Assembly: GCA_004151065.3 (NCBI GenBank)
Contig: NWUY0303875313.1
Coordinates: 1 to 10,204, forward strand
DNA: 10,204 nucleotides
Source of the DNA: Larix sibirica
Taxonomy: Eukaryota > Streptophyta > Pinopsida > Pinales > Pinaceae
Direction of reading: 5' to 3'
Part shown: one piece after another, positions 1 through 8,060 of the stretch
Position numbering within the stretch: the first letter of the stretch is position 1
How the letters are laid out: each line of letters begins with the position of its first letter
Program-made: the position numbers and the translations under genes
The notes under the pieces: generated by a model
Database searches by the model: none
What the model was told of the DNA's origin: nothing
The model's input: the letters and a program-made list of their open reading frames with translations, nothing else

Positions 1-323
1 AAAAAACATGTTTAAGGTGAAAGTGACCCAATGAAGAAGCTATTGGGGTAAAAGTGTAACAATCAATAAGAACATATCAAGCACAATAACCATGCACTAA
101 AGGGATCAAATACCAAGTGCCCTAAACATCACCTGTGACAAGATGATATTTTGGTCATAAAGCATTCACATGATCAAAAAAGAACCAAGAAGGGTAGGAT
201 GTCATCAAAACTTGTCAATAAGACGTTGTTGCTATCGTCAGTCGATCATAAAAAAACATTAATTAGGAAAGTATGGTTGAATAATGGACAAAACCAATCC
301 ATAAGATGTCCTCAAGGAGCTCA
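1..323. other. AT-rich stretch, no assignable gene
   Basis: A 95-codon plus-strand frame at 151-438 exists, but its translation resembles nothing I know, and its downstream half lies antisense to the better-supported minus-strand remnant. I see no promoter, repeat or RNA gene here. On the minus strand, frames near 250-360 may be a decayed continuation of the G-patch remnant, but I could not confirm that. Confidence 0.4.
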
Positions 324-1044
324 AATATTTCCCAGACCAATCATCAACCCATGCAAAATTAATCCTAATAGGGGTACCAATCCAAAATTCTTCCATATAC
401 GATTCTTAGCTATTGATTTGAAAGAATTTTGGCAATAAGAATGCCAAACCCTAGGTGAAGAGAAATAATGTCTTCTATCACTATGATTAGGATGTCAATA
501 TGGCATAGATGTTGATGGTGAAGTATATAGTTTTGTCAGATCAAAAGGTATAGGATATGCATCCTGCAAATCCATAGTAGAAGTATATGTTGTAGGACAT
601 GGTTCCTACAAATTATTATTAGTAGTAGTAGAAGTAACGAAGTGACTCACATCTAGTGATGAAATCTCAAAATATCCAATGCCTACTTTTGTTGGTCTCA
701 TCTTATGATCAATAGAGTAAAATACCATGCCCATGCTTACCAATTCCACCACCTATGTAGCCCAATTACTTAAGCTTGGCACTAATACCTTTAGTATTCT
801 TCTCAAAATCAAGGATTTATGAGTAGCTAAATGTGCAAGAGAAGTAGTATTGGAGGATAATTGAAGCATATTTTTGCAAGGTGTCAAGTACCTCTTCCTT
901 CTCCCCTAATTTATTGATAGGCTTTTGATAGGCAAGATCTCAGGGTTCTTCTATTTCTTGTACAAGCTCTTAATCGAGGCCATGAAGATTTTGGATCAAC
1001 TTGTCTTCCTGGTCAATTATTGAAGCATGAGACAATATCATTAT
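324..1044 (-). pseudogene. Broken G-patch domain protein remnant
   Basis: Read on the minus strand, 1044-715 is one frame with stops at 970-972, 940-942, 817-819 and 766-768. It carries a G-patch domain at 810-721: FEKNTKGISAKL, a stop where a residue of the motif is expected, then LGYIGGGIGKHGHGI. After a small frameshift near 714 the next frame continues with HKMRPTKVGIGY at 707-672. This matches the R-P-x-x-x-G-x-G-Y ending that follows the G-patch in TFIP11/STIPL1-type spliceosome disassembly factors. That second frame runs to 324 with only two stops (606-608 and 495-497) in about 130 codons, so it looks like former coding sequence. I do not recognise the parts before or after the G-patch. 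G-patch domains activate DEAH-box RNA helicases; some retroelements also carry them next to a protease. The assignment to the G-patch fold is fairly sure; the parent family is not. No function is expected from this copy. Confidence 0.6.
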
Positions 1045-1346
1045 TTAGGTTTTGATACTTGTCAAACAAAGTGTTTGGTGTTAAGGAGGGATTATTGTAA
1101 TGTTTATTTGGCCAACTTTTCCCATATTTTTTTAGATATAGATTACCCGATCAAATACATGAATGATATTTGTCAACACCTTTAAAGATCAACATGTGGT
1201 CTCAAAAGGTTTTCTTATTTTTCTGCATTTCCCCTCTTTGCAAAGCATAATCCACTATTAGATGTGATATTTTGAAAATAAATATGCTTTATGATGGCTA
1301 AAAAAATCAATAAAAATATTGCATTTGGTATTAAGGAGAAAGGGTT
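1045..1346. other. AT-rich spacer between the G-patch and copia remnants
   Basis: This stretch separates two remnants pointing in opposite directions. No domain, repeat or signal is visible. It may hold decayed copia gag sequence, since gag would lie upstream of the pre-integrase fragment, but nothing in the translation supports that. Confidence 0.4.
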
Positions 1347-1436
1347 ATACAATGCTCACTCACAAAAGTTAGAATGGTAGTTGGAATGCCAGATATCCAT
1401 AAGAAGAAGGAAGAATCCTATGAAGCATGCCTACAA
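1347..1436 (+). pseudogene. copia GAG-pre-integrase domain fragment
   Basis: The plus-strand frame reads SLTKVRMVVGMPDIHKKKE and then EESYEACLQ before a TGA at 1437-1439. In copia polyproteins this place carries MVxGLPxI followed by a C-x-x-C-x-x-GKQ zinc-binding segment. Here the first cysteine of that pair is replaced by tyrosine (Y-E-A-C) and the GKQ part is gone. About 30 residues that normally link this domain to the integrase core are missing, and the integrase piece starts a few bases downstream in another frame. Confidence 0.65.
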
Positions 1437-1444
1437 TGATATAT

Positions 1445-1563
1445 CTTGTCCATAGTGATATATTGTCCATGAGAACAACTTCAATGGTTGGTGCAAGGTA
1501 CTTTTTGTTGTTTGTCAATGACTTTTCCAATAAAATGTGGGTTTATTTTCTAAAAATGAGATC
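1445..1563 (+). pseudogene. copia integrase core fragment
   Basis: The frame opens with LVHSDI, the copia integrase segment that carries the first catalytic aspartate. It continues as MRTTSMVGARYFLLFVNDFS and NKMWVYFLKMRS. The family pattern is LVHSDxCGPM...YFLxFxDDFSRxxWVYFLK. The CGP is reduced by a small deletion (DILSM), and the second aspartate region reads VNDFS where family members usually have DDFS. After 1563 the similarity stops abruptly; the downstream DDE residues are not visible. The piece is too short to be active. Confidence 0.8.
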
Positions 1564-1715
1564 TTACAAAACTATGACAACTACAACAAGAAATATCCTA
1601 TGACAAAGGCTTCTCTTGACACAGACATTGTCACGACGGTGATACGAAATAAACCCCTACTATCTATATTAAGAAAATCCAAACATGATTATAAATTTTA
1701 GTTAAAAAAAACAAA

Positions 1716-1761
<46 letters not shown>

Positions 1762-2212
1762 ATACATTAATCAGGGATGAACAAGTTGGAACACCATTGT
1801 CCCATCATTTCACTCTTGTAGAAGGAAGCTACTAAAAAGATTCATGGAGAATATTAGAGAAGATCGATTCCCATTCACATATGAAAGTCCTTGTTGACCC
1901 AATCATCATAATATGGGATCAAGGCTTTGTTGGGCAAAAAAATATTGATCTAACCAGAGCCTTGTGGTGTTCCCCAAAGGATGCCTTATCCTGGTACAAA
2001 ACCATCCTAACAACAACCACAAATCCATCCAGAGGAATTCCAAAGGGCAGTAGGTGCTTGTTCATAACAATGGAAATGAACGGCAAGGCCACATACACTA
2101 CAAAGAAGAGTAGGAGGAAACTCCATTGAGTTGCACGTTGCATATCTTTTTTTCCATCTCTTTTGAAGTAATCTCACCACCTATTCTATATGGTTGATTT
2201 ATGAAATTTTCC
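1564..2212. other. Spacer between copia fragments, one unassigned ORF
   Basis: Apart from the microsatellite, the only open frame is 82 codons on the plus strand at 1881-2129, with a 74-codon frame antisense to it. Neither translation resembles a family I know, and neither continues the copia polyprotein. The stretch may be an insertion into the dead element or pol sequence decayed past recognition. Confidence 0.4.
1717..1760. repeat. Compound microsatellite (TA)7(TG)15
   Basis: Fourteen bases of alternating T and A (1717-1730) run straight into thirty bases of alternating T and G (1731-1760), both perfect. An A-rich stretch lies just before it. This is a likely length-variable locus lying between the copia integrase and reverse-transcriptase fragments. 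Confidence 0.97.
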
Positions 2213-2276
2213 AATGAAAATTTATTTGCTAGATGTCACCCTTTGTTTTCTAAATGGTTTGGTGAAAGAACATCAC
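2213..2276 (+). pseudogene. copia reverse transcriptase motif fragment
   Basis: The plus-strand frame reads KIYLLDVTLCFLNGLVKEH. The plant copia reverse-transcriptase domain has the conserved block (I/V)YQLDVKxAFLNGxLxEE, whose aspartate is the first catalytic residue. The L-D-V and F-L-N-G positions and the following K-E match with correct spacing. The piece lies downstream of the integrase fragment and in the same direction, as in copia elements. The remaining reverse transcriptase, including the YVDD box, is absent; about 35 bases on, the frame enters the 69-bp tandem array. Confidence 0.6.
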
Positions 2277-2310
2277 GGGAGGAATGATGAACACCATCAT
2301 TTATGCCCTA

Positions 2311-2651
2311 TAGTTGAGATAATGTATTTTCTCTCTAATCAGCAGACACTAAAGTTTCAGAACAATTTTGAAAGTTTTGTAGTTGATAAAATACAACTTC
2401 TCCCTCCTCAACATGAAGTAAAATTTCAGAACAATCTTGAACATTTGGTAGTTGAGAAAATGTATCTTCTCCCTCCTCAAAAAGCAGTAAATTTTTGGAA
2501 CAATCTTGATGATAGTTGAGAAAATGCATTTACCCACTTGATAGGAAATCAATTTTCAGAACAATTTTGAACATTTGGTTGTTGAGAAAATGCATATTCT
2601 CCCTTGCCAACAGGCAGTAAATTTTTAGAACAATTTTCAACAACATTTGGT
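2311..2651. repeat. 69-bp tandem repeat array, five copies
   Basis: Copies begin at 2311, 2380, 2449, 2513 and about 2579, each at a TAGTTGAG-like start. The core contains CAGAACAAT(T/C)TTGAACATTTGG and a CTCCCTCCTCAA-like segment. The first two units are exactly 69 bp, the third about 64 and the fourth about 66, through small deletions; the last carries a short insertion. Because 69 is a multiple of three, the first three copies share one open frame with a 23-residue repeat (FQNNLEHLVVEKMYLLPPQ-like), which ends at 2519. The copies are degenerate, and the frame breaks at the first odd-length indel, so I read this as a DNA-level repeat, not a protein repeat. Confidence 0.9.
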
Positions 2652-2728
2652 GATGGATCAATAAGATCTACTTGATCATCCCCATATGCCAATATTTCAA
2701 TATGGGAAAGCATGGATTGGGGTTGTAT

Positions 2729-3270
2729 ATCAGGATAAATTTGGATGGACTTTATTTTATGTACTTCGGATCCAACAATTTCCTCTCTTGACCTATCATC
2801 TTGCTCATATTGTTGTCAATTCACCATTTATTATCGCAGATACTTGTTAACAGATGAGTCACGGTCTATTTTTGCATTGTATTAATTATCCACTACAATA
2901 AGACAATGAAATCAATTCATATTTTGCCCATATTAAAACTTCAAGAATAAATAAAGAGAAGGTTTGGAATGTATGTTAGGATCCAAGAATAAATACATAT
3001 GATACATATCATCTGATTTCAGACAATATACATCCTATCTAAAAATTCATTCCATGCTCTACTAAGATGGCTATCAGAGAGAACTAATTCACTTAATTAG
3101 TAATTGCAAACATGTCAATTCCAATAAATTCTTGAATTGCAGACTTTAAAGTTGCATTATGAATATATCAGGCCATCCTTTGATTTTGTTAGGAACCTTC
3201 TGAGCTTGAAATTACTAGGAAAAAAATATTGATGACATAAATAAATGGTAACTAATTGTAATCTGGATAA
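2729..3270. repeat. 541-bp repeat, copy 1
   Basis: This is the outermost copy on the left. It carries variants not shared by copies 2 and 3, for example GGACTTTATTTT where the others have GGACTCTATTTT, GACCTATCA for GACCTGTCA, and AATGAAATC for AATGAACTC. Confidence 0.9.
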
Positions 3271-3811
3271 ATCAGGATAAATCTAGATGGACTCTATTTT
3301 ATGTACTTCGGATCCAACAATTTCCTCTCTTGACCTGTCATCTTGCTCATATTGTTGTCAATTCATCATTTCTTCCCGCATAGTTGTTAACATATGAGTC
3401 ACAGTCTATTTTTGCATTGTATCAATTATCCACTGCAATAAGACAATGAACTCAATTCATATTCTGCCCATATTAAAACTTCAAGAACAAATAAAGAGAA
3501 GGTTTGGAATGTATGTTAGGCTCTAAGAATAAATAACATATGATACATACCATCTGATTTTGGACAATATATATCCTATCTAAAAATTCATTCCATGCTC
3601 TACTATGATGGCTATCAGAGAGAACTACAACACTTAATTAGTAATTGTAAGCATGTCAATTCGAATGAATTCCTGAATTGCAGACTTTAAAGCTGCATTA
3701 TGAATGTATCAGACCATCCTTTGATCTTGTTAGGAACCTTCTGAGCTTGAAATTACTAGGAAAAAAATATTGATGACATAAATAAATGGTAACTAACTGT
3801 AATCTGGATAA
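3271..3811. repeat. 541-bp repeat, copy 2
   Basis: The middle copy shares many variants with copy 3, such as TTAGGCTC and AATAACATATGATACATACC, so the two derive from a later duplication than the split from copy 1. It has private changes in the CATTTCTTCC(C/T)GCA segment around 3371-3385. Confidence 0.9.
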
Positions 3812-4337
3812 ATCAGGATAAATTTGGATGGACTCTATTTTATGTACTTCGGATCCAACAATTTCCTCTCTTGACCTGTCATATTGCTCATATTGTTGTC
3901 AATTCACCATTTCTTCCTGCAGATACTCGTTAACAGATGAGTCATCATCTATTTTTGCATTGTATCAATTATCCACTGCATAAGACAATGAACTCAATTC
4001 ATATTTTGCCCATATTAAAACTTCAAGAATAAATAAAGAGAAGGTTTGGAATGTATGTTAGGCTCCAAGGATAAATAACATATGATACATACCATCTGAT
4101 TTCGGACAATTATCCTATCTAAAATTCATTCCATGCTCTACTAAGATGGCTATCAGAGAGAACTACCTCACTTAATTAGTAATTGCAAATATGTCAATTC
4201 CAATGAATTCCTTAATTGCAGACTTTAAAGCTACATTATGAATATACCAGACCATCCTTTGATTTTGTTAGGAACCTTCTGAGCTTGAAATTAGGAAAAA
4301 AATATTGATGACATAAATAAATAGTATTTAACTGTAA
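3812..4337. repeat. 541-bp repeat, copy 3 (slightly truncated)
   Basis: The right-hand copy has small deletions around 4108-4125 and near 4292, and stops at ACTGTAA without the closing TCTGGATAAATCA-like segment that joins the other copies. Unique AT-rich sequence follows. Confidence 0.9.
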
Positions 4338-4530
4338 ATATCCTTTTGATTAAGTGCTCTAGAGCCAACGAAATTAAAATCCTTACACAAACTACTATTT
4401 TTTGTTAGAGTTATGAATAAAATATCTTCGACTGAAAAAACAATCCCTTATTTGTACAAACTTCACACAAGCATTTTCTTGGAGGAGTAACAAGCAAAAG
4501 GAAATTCAAACACCAAAAATGATAATGTCA
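4338..4530. other. AT-rich spacer
   Basis: This short unique stretch lies between the 541-bp array and the 53-bp array. I see no gene, RNA or regulatory signal in it. Confidence 0.5.
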
Positions 4531-4650
4531 GTTTGGAATATTAGCTAACTTAAAATAAATATCTTAAATTGATACTATTGTCGGTTTGGAATATTAGCTA
4601 ACTTAAAATAAATATCTTAAATTGATACTATTGTCGGTTTGGAATATTGA
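4531..4650. repeat. 53-bp tandem repeat, 2.3 copies
   Basis: GTTTGGAATATT occurs at 4531, 4584 and 4637, exactly 53 bp apart. The first two units are almost identical. The third is cut short and jumps straight to TTGATACTATTGTC, the same words that close each unit, so the array grades into the 90-bp repeat that follows. Confidence 0.92.
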
Positions 4651-4823
4651 TACTATTGTCTTTTTCATCCAAGTTACTAAAGTTGTAGCAAATTCTTTCT
4701 ACCTAGCTAACAAGCAATGCTTTAGAAAGAAAAGCATTGATATTGTTGTCTTTCTCATCCAAGTTACTAGAGCTGTAGAAAATTCTTTCTACCTAGCTAA
4801 CAAACAATACTTTAGAAACAAAA
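4647..4823. repeat. 90-bp tandem duplication
   Basis: The two copies begin at 4647 (TTGATACTATTGTC) and 4737 (TTGATATTGTTGTC), with the period exactly 90 bp, and share TCATCCAAGTTACTA and ATTCTTTCTACCTAGCTAAC. Because 90 is a multiple of three, both copies sit in one plus-strand open frame (4622-4852), giving a 30-residue repeat with NSFYLANKQ in each. The product matches nothing I know, and there is no other sign of a gene, so I treat this as a DNA duplication. Confidence 0.92.
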
Positions 4824-4875
4824 TCAGGTTCACACCCGAAGAATCAAAGTAGAGAAACCGCCAAAAGCTTTTGAT

Positions 4876-4896
4876 ACATAGAAATTCCTTCTATGT
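4876..4896. repeat. Short perfect hairpin
   Basis: ACATAGAA (4876-4883) and TTCTATGT (4889-4896) are perfect inverted copies around a five-base loop. No terminator or transcript context is visible. Confidence 0.6.
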
Positions 4897-4914
4897 GTAA
4901 GTAGATTGTTATTG

Positions 4915-4953
4915 TGTGCTGCACTATGCAATTCACATAGTTGAAGCAGCACA
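4915..4953. repeat. Bulged hairpin, 14 paired bases
   Basis: TGTGCTGC plus ACTATG (4915-4928) pairs with CATAGT plus GCAGCACA (4936-4941 and 4946-4953), leaving a seven-base loop and a four-base TGAA bulge. It is too short for a typical plant microRNA precursor and could be the core of a decayed inverted-repeat element. Confidence 0.6.
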
Positions 4954-5160
4954 AACTGGAAACATTCAACCAAGTAAGAAAAAATTGCAAGGAAGGGAAT
5001 ATCTCACACTGGACATCTATACTTACTTATCTGGATTTGCCCTCATATGTGGAATGCATACTCTAGACGGGTTTGACTCTTACCATATTGTCTTTGAAGT
5101 GCATCATCCATGTCACCTTTTTTCCGTGTCCTCTACCTATGATGGTTCAATGCTGCTTAG

Positions 5161-5326
5161 GATTCCAATGAGTGTATTATCACATCTATGGTTCCCCACT
5201 TTAGGAGCATCTTCCCCAAAGATTCCAATGAGTGTATTATCAACTCTATGGTTACCCACTTTAGGAGCATCCTCCCCAATTTTTTGCTTTTGGAACTGGC
5301 CTATGATTCCCCACATTAGGAGCATC
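5161..5326. repeat. 60-bp tandem repeat, two copies plus a partial
   Basis: GATTCCAATGAGTGTATTATCA occurs at 5161 and 5221, giving a 60-bp unit, and both copies continue to TTTAGGAGCATC(T/C)TCCCCAA. A partial third copy at 5301-5326 keeps only CTATGATTCCCCACATTAGG and the following AGCATC. Two open frames cross the array (138 codons on the plus strand from 4916, 63 codons on the minus strand). Neither resembles a known protein, and both are extended by the repeat length being a multiple of three. Confidence 0.9.
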
Positions 5327-6518
5327 AATTAACATAAATGCTTTGTGATAGCTAACTCCAAATTCTATCAACAATGAAATTCTTGAGGTTCATTCACCAA
5401 TATTGTTAGTCAGTTGCATGTTTAAACTAGCAACATATATCATCCATTTATACAAAGAAAAAAGAGAAAATCCTAGTTACATGCAAAACATTATGAAAAT
5501 TGTATGATGAACACTATCTTGGATCAAAGGTCAACTAAAATACCATGTGAAACAAAAACAAAAAATACAATAGGATTCATCTCAACAACAATGCAAACTT
5601 CCATAAGCTAGGGCTCTTCAAGGATACAAAGACTCAATATGCCTACTTCAAGTAGTAAGACTTGTCACCTGACATGATATGTGACTTGAGGAGATCTAAA
5701 AACACTGATACTTGTTGATAACTGATCACTAAACCAATCTCACCCTGTCTCAATCTCATTCTTCATATGGATTTTTAGGTCAGTAAAAGAACTTCCATTT
5801 TGAAATATGGAAATGAGGAACAATGTGTACATGTGTGAGAAGAAAGCTGCATTTACAACTAAATCAATACTTTCAACTAGAATTGAATGGTAGAATTTTG
5901 CAAAGTGCTACAAGGATTCATTTGCAAACATTTATTCAGAGAGAAAAATTTTGATTGCAAATGATTTCATGCAAAATACTCTTCAAATGTCTTGGAACAC
6001 TAAAACACATTAACATAACAAGGATGGAACATGTGACATAACACTAAAATGAATAGATTAACAGAACAAGGATGGAACATGTGGCGATATCATATGCATA
6101 TGCTTTAAATTAAGCTAGCCTGAGAAAAAATAGAAATTGCAAAAATATGAACTAATAATTGGAAAACGAAAAGCAACAACTCTTTTTAAGACATTGCAAA
6201 AAGATCAATAAGACACATTGTTATCTTGAAGAAGGGGAAGTGAAAGGGATGTGTGGAATAAGAGAGCTCCATTTCCATTGATAAACATATCAAAAGAATA
6301 TTTCGTACAATCGCAAAATCACAAATCAAAGTAAATTCTTTCCAAAAATCCATGAATAAGACAAATAAATCAATGTCTTTACATTATAGAAACTAGAAAC
6401 ACCCCTCCCTCATAGATAGAGACCATATAAACAAATTTTTCTTTAATTATGAATCGATGGGGAGTTCAACAATTTACCAAAGCTGATGCCAGCTCATGTC
6501 CTCCCAAATAAAATCAAT
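5327..6518. other. Long AT-rich spacer
   Basis: Apart from the 48-bp duplication I see no gene, RNA gene or clear mobile element. The minus strand of 6231-6300 contains words reminiscent of retrotransposon LTR ends (TTATCAATGGAAATGGAGCTC), but no matching LTR partner or boundary could be found, so I make no call. Confidence 0.5.
5996..6084. repeat. 48-bp direct duplication
   Basis: ATTAACA(T/G)AACAAGGATGG followed by AACATGTG occurs at 6009 and 6057, 48 bp apart. The preceding ACACTAAAA words at 5997 and 6041 belong to the same duplication, offset by a four-base indel. It is not coding. Confidence 0.85.
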
Positions 6519-8060
6519 TCATTGGAATCGATGATAACCTCTGGACTGGCAGAGTTCAATACGGATTTTGGCCTCTAGAAGCAAACTCTCCAAAACAAGA
6601 TTTTGAATGAGAAGAACCTGGTTAGATGCCCATTCTAGTGCTGACAATGCTTCTTATTTGGAAAGAGCTTCACTGCCACCAAAATCTAAAGCAAGGTAAT
6701 AGAGAGGAATCGACGCAGGAACCCGAGCCATCCATTCTCCAAAGTACACAAGCTGAACCAGATGTGGGGCACTAGATGAGTCGATTATGGCCTTGGAATG
6801 CTCCATATCTAGATAACTTCCCCTGCCGGAAAACTTGTTGATCTAGGTGTTCCATAAGGGGAAGGATGAGCCTAGTTTCTCTAGCAGGGAAGGTCTGAGC
6901 AAGGCATTCAATCGACTTTATGCAAGGAATCAAAAGTTGAGATTCAAAATCATCTTCTTGTATAATTATGAGAAGCTTTTCAACCAATGCCTTAGTAGTA
7001 GGAGAGTTGGTCTTAAACGAAGATCTTCTCAAATCAAGATACTCCTCTTCTACAGTTGCAATTCCCATCACTTCCATGTCCAAATTATACTTCACTTCAC
7101 CTTTTCCATTTTCTAAGAGTATTGCAAAGCAAGCAAGGCCTTGGACTCCGTTATACTTTTACAAGTCTTTATGTTGTTCTTAGCAAGTTTCTAGAGAGCC
7201 CTAGTGGATTATTCCTTCATTGAGGCCTTTACTGGTGGATCCTCGGCTTCCTTTCCTTTTAGATTCATGCATGTTAAAGAGGGCATTCATATATCTCTTT
7301 GATTTTCATATTTGGTGCTATGATCATGTTGGGGATTTGGGGAATCACTATTATCACTATTATTATTGACAAGAGCATGAGGCTGAAGCTGAGGATGAAT
7401 CTCAAACTGAGGTTGAGTCTGAGTATGATGATTATTATCTTTGGTTGAGACTGACAATAGATTGCATGGTCATGGCCTTGGCACAAATGGTATACTTTCT
7501 ATGATCGGGAATGGTCACAAAGGCCAAATGACCAACAAGTGACCTGAGTATACCACTCTGGGAAAAATGATCCTGTGAGTTGGGATCATTGGATACCAAC
7601 CTAGAAAAATCCCAGGAAACCATGCTCTAGACCTCATGGGACCACCTCCCTTTAATATGTCAACAAAAACAATGCACAGACCTTAAATTATCTGCTTAAG
7701 ACGTTCATGATCCTTACTGAGTTTCATAATGCCTTTTTTTGTCGCTTTCTTCCCTTCGAGGGTTCCTTCCTTGATGAGCTTGAGTAAGGGGCTGATTTCA
7801 CCTTCTTCGACAATCAATTTCCCATTTTCCTCGTTGTCCTTGGACAAAGAAACCAAGGAGGCTACGATGTCAGCGTTCTTGTCGAGACTACTCCCCATGT
7901 ACATCCTTGTTCTTCGTTCCCAAATCAGACCCAACATTAGATCGTTCATTGCTATGGGAGGAAACCCCAAATTATTTGCTTTCTCTTCTCCGCTCACAGA
8001 AACATTTAGAAGCCATGTCACATCCCTAATCGAGAGTTCAACATCCTTTTATTTTTCTCC
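6519..8060 (-). pseudogene. ARMADILLO REPEAT ONLY (ARO)-like pseudogene
   Basis: Plant ARO proteins are armadillo-repeat scaffolds of about 650 residues that shape polar tip growth (pollen tubes, root hairs, trichomes) and act with ROP GTPase signalling at the plasma membrane. Minus-strand pieces follow the family in order: DVTWLLNVS and a long frame through PPIAMNDLMLGLIWE, ASLVSLSKDN, LIVEEGEISPLLKLIKEG (8021-7686); SQDHFSQSGILRSLVGHLAF (7623-7435); an Asn/His/Gln-rich linker (7440-7290); KEAEDPP and ITESKALLA (7253-7120); FAILLENGKGEVKYNL through LRRSSFKTNSPTTKA and LLIPCIKSIECLAQTF to HLDQQ (7120-6832); HSKAIIDS through LVQLVYFGE (6798-6733); and ALEWASNQ to CQSRGYH before TGA at 6519-6521. 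Lesions: in-frame stops at 8049-8051, 7683-7685, 7287-7289, 7209-7211, 7191-7193 and 6654-6656, frameshifts near 7623, 7440 and 7120, and a ~24-residue deletion near 6800. The first ~130 residues are absent. The repeated conserved blocks make the family assignment strong; the copy is dead. Confidence 0.9.
7290..7440 (-). other. Low-complexity linker of the ARO pseudogene
   Basis: This minus-strand frame is shifted relative to the piece before it and reads TKDNNHHTQTQPQ and later NNNSDNSDSPNPQHDH before a TGA at 7287-7289. In ARO proteins a His/Asn/Gln-rich linker stands at this place, between the N-terminal armadillo block and the ...EDPATKAYMKAMAARAL segment, so both position and composition fit. 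After the stop the same frame continues into KEAEDPP. Confidence 0.75.

Larger units (their letters stand above)
1347..2276 (+). mobile_element. Ty1/copia retrotransposon pol remnant
   Basis: Three short plus-strand pieces occur in copia order: the end of a GAG-pre-integrase domain (1347-1436), the start of the integrase core (1445-1563) and a reverse-transcriptase motif (about 2213-2276). In an intact copia element the integrase start and the LDV..FLNG motif lie well over 1 kb apart; here they are about 770 bp apart, and the intervening sequence is not recognisable, so large parts have been lost or replaced. I found no gag, protease, catalytic reverse-transcriptase box, RNase H, LTR or primer-binding site. 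The element is a dead fragment. Its direction is opposite to that of the G-patch remnant just upstream. Confidence 0.7.
2729..4337. repeat. 541-bp tandem repeat, three copies
   Basis: Landmarks recur at fixed spacing: ATCAGGATAAAT at 2729, 3271 and 3812, and GTACTTCGGATCCAAC at 2761, 3303 and 3844, giving periods of 542 and 541 bp. Copies are about 90-95% alike by eye. The third copy lacks the final ~14 bases and has several small internal deletions, which makes it about 526 bp. No long open frame runs through the unit on either strand, I see no terminal inverted repeats, and it matches no element I know. Its origin by unequal exchange or slippage is inferred. Confidence 0.95.

Noticed and set aside
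151-438. 95-codon plus-strand frame as a gene
   Set aside because: Its translation matches no family I know, has no gene context, and mostly lies antisense to the open minus-strand frame of the G-patch remnant.
1881-2129. 82-codon plus-strand frame as a gene, or its antisense 74-codon frame
   Set aside because: Neither resembles a known protein or continues the copia polyprotein; length is within chance for a 10-kb window.
2311-2651. 69-bp array as a CRISPR-like array
   Set aside because: The whole unit is repeated with no unique spacers, and the window is plant DNA.
4916-5332. 138-codon plus-strand frame as a gene
   Set aside because: No recognisable domain, and much of its length comes from a 60-bp tandem repeat that cannot change frame. 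The first half is not protein-like to my eye.
6231-6300. Second LTR on the minus strand near 6.2 kb
   Set aside because: Only general LTR-like words; no terminal TG...CA pair, polypurine tract or primer-binding site could be located.
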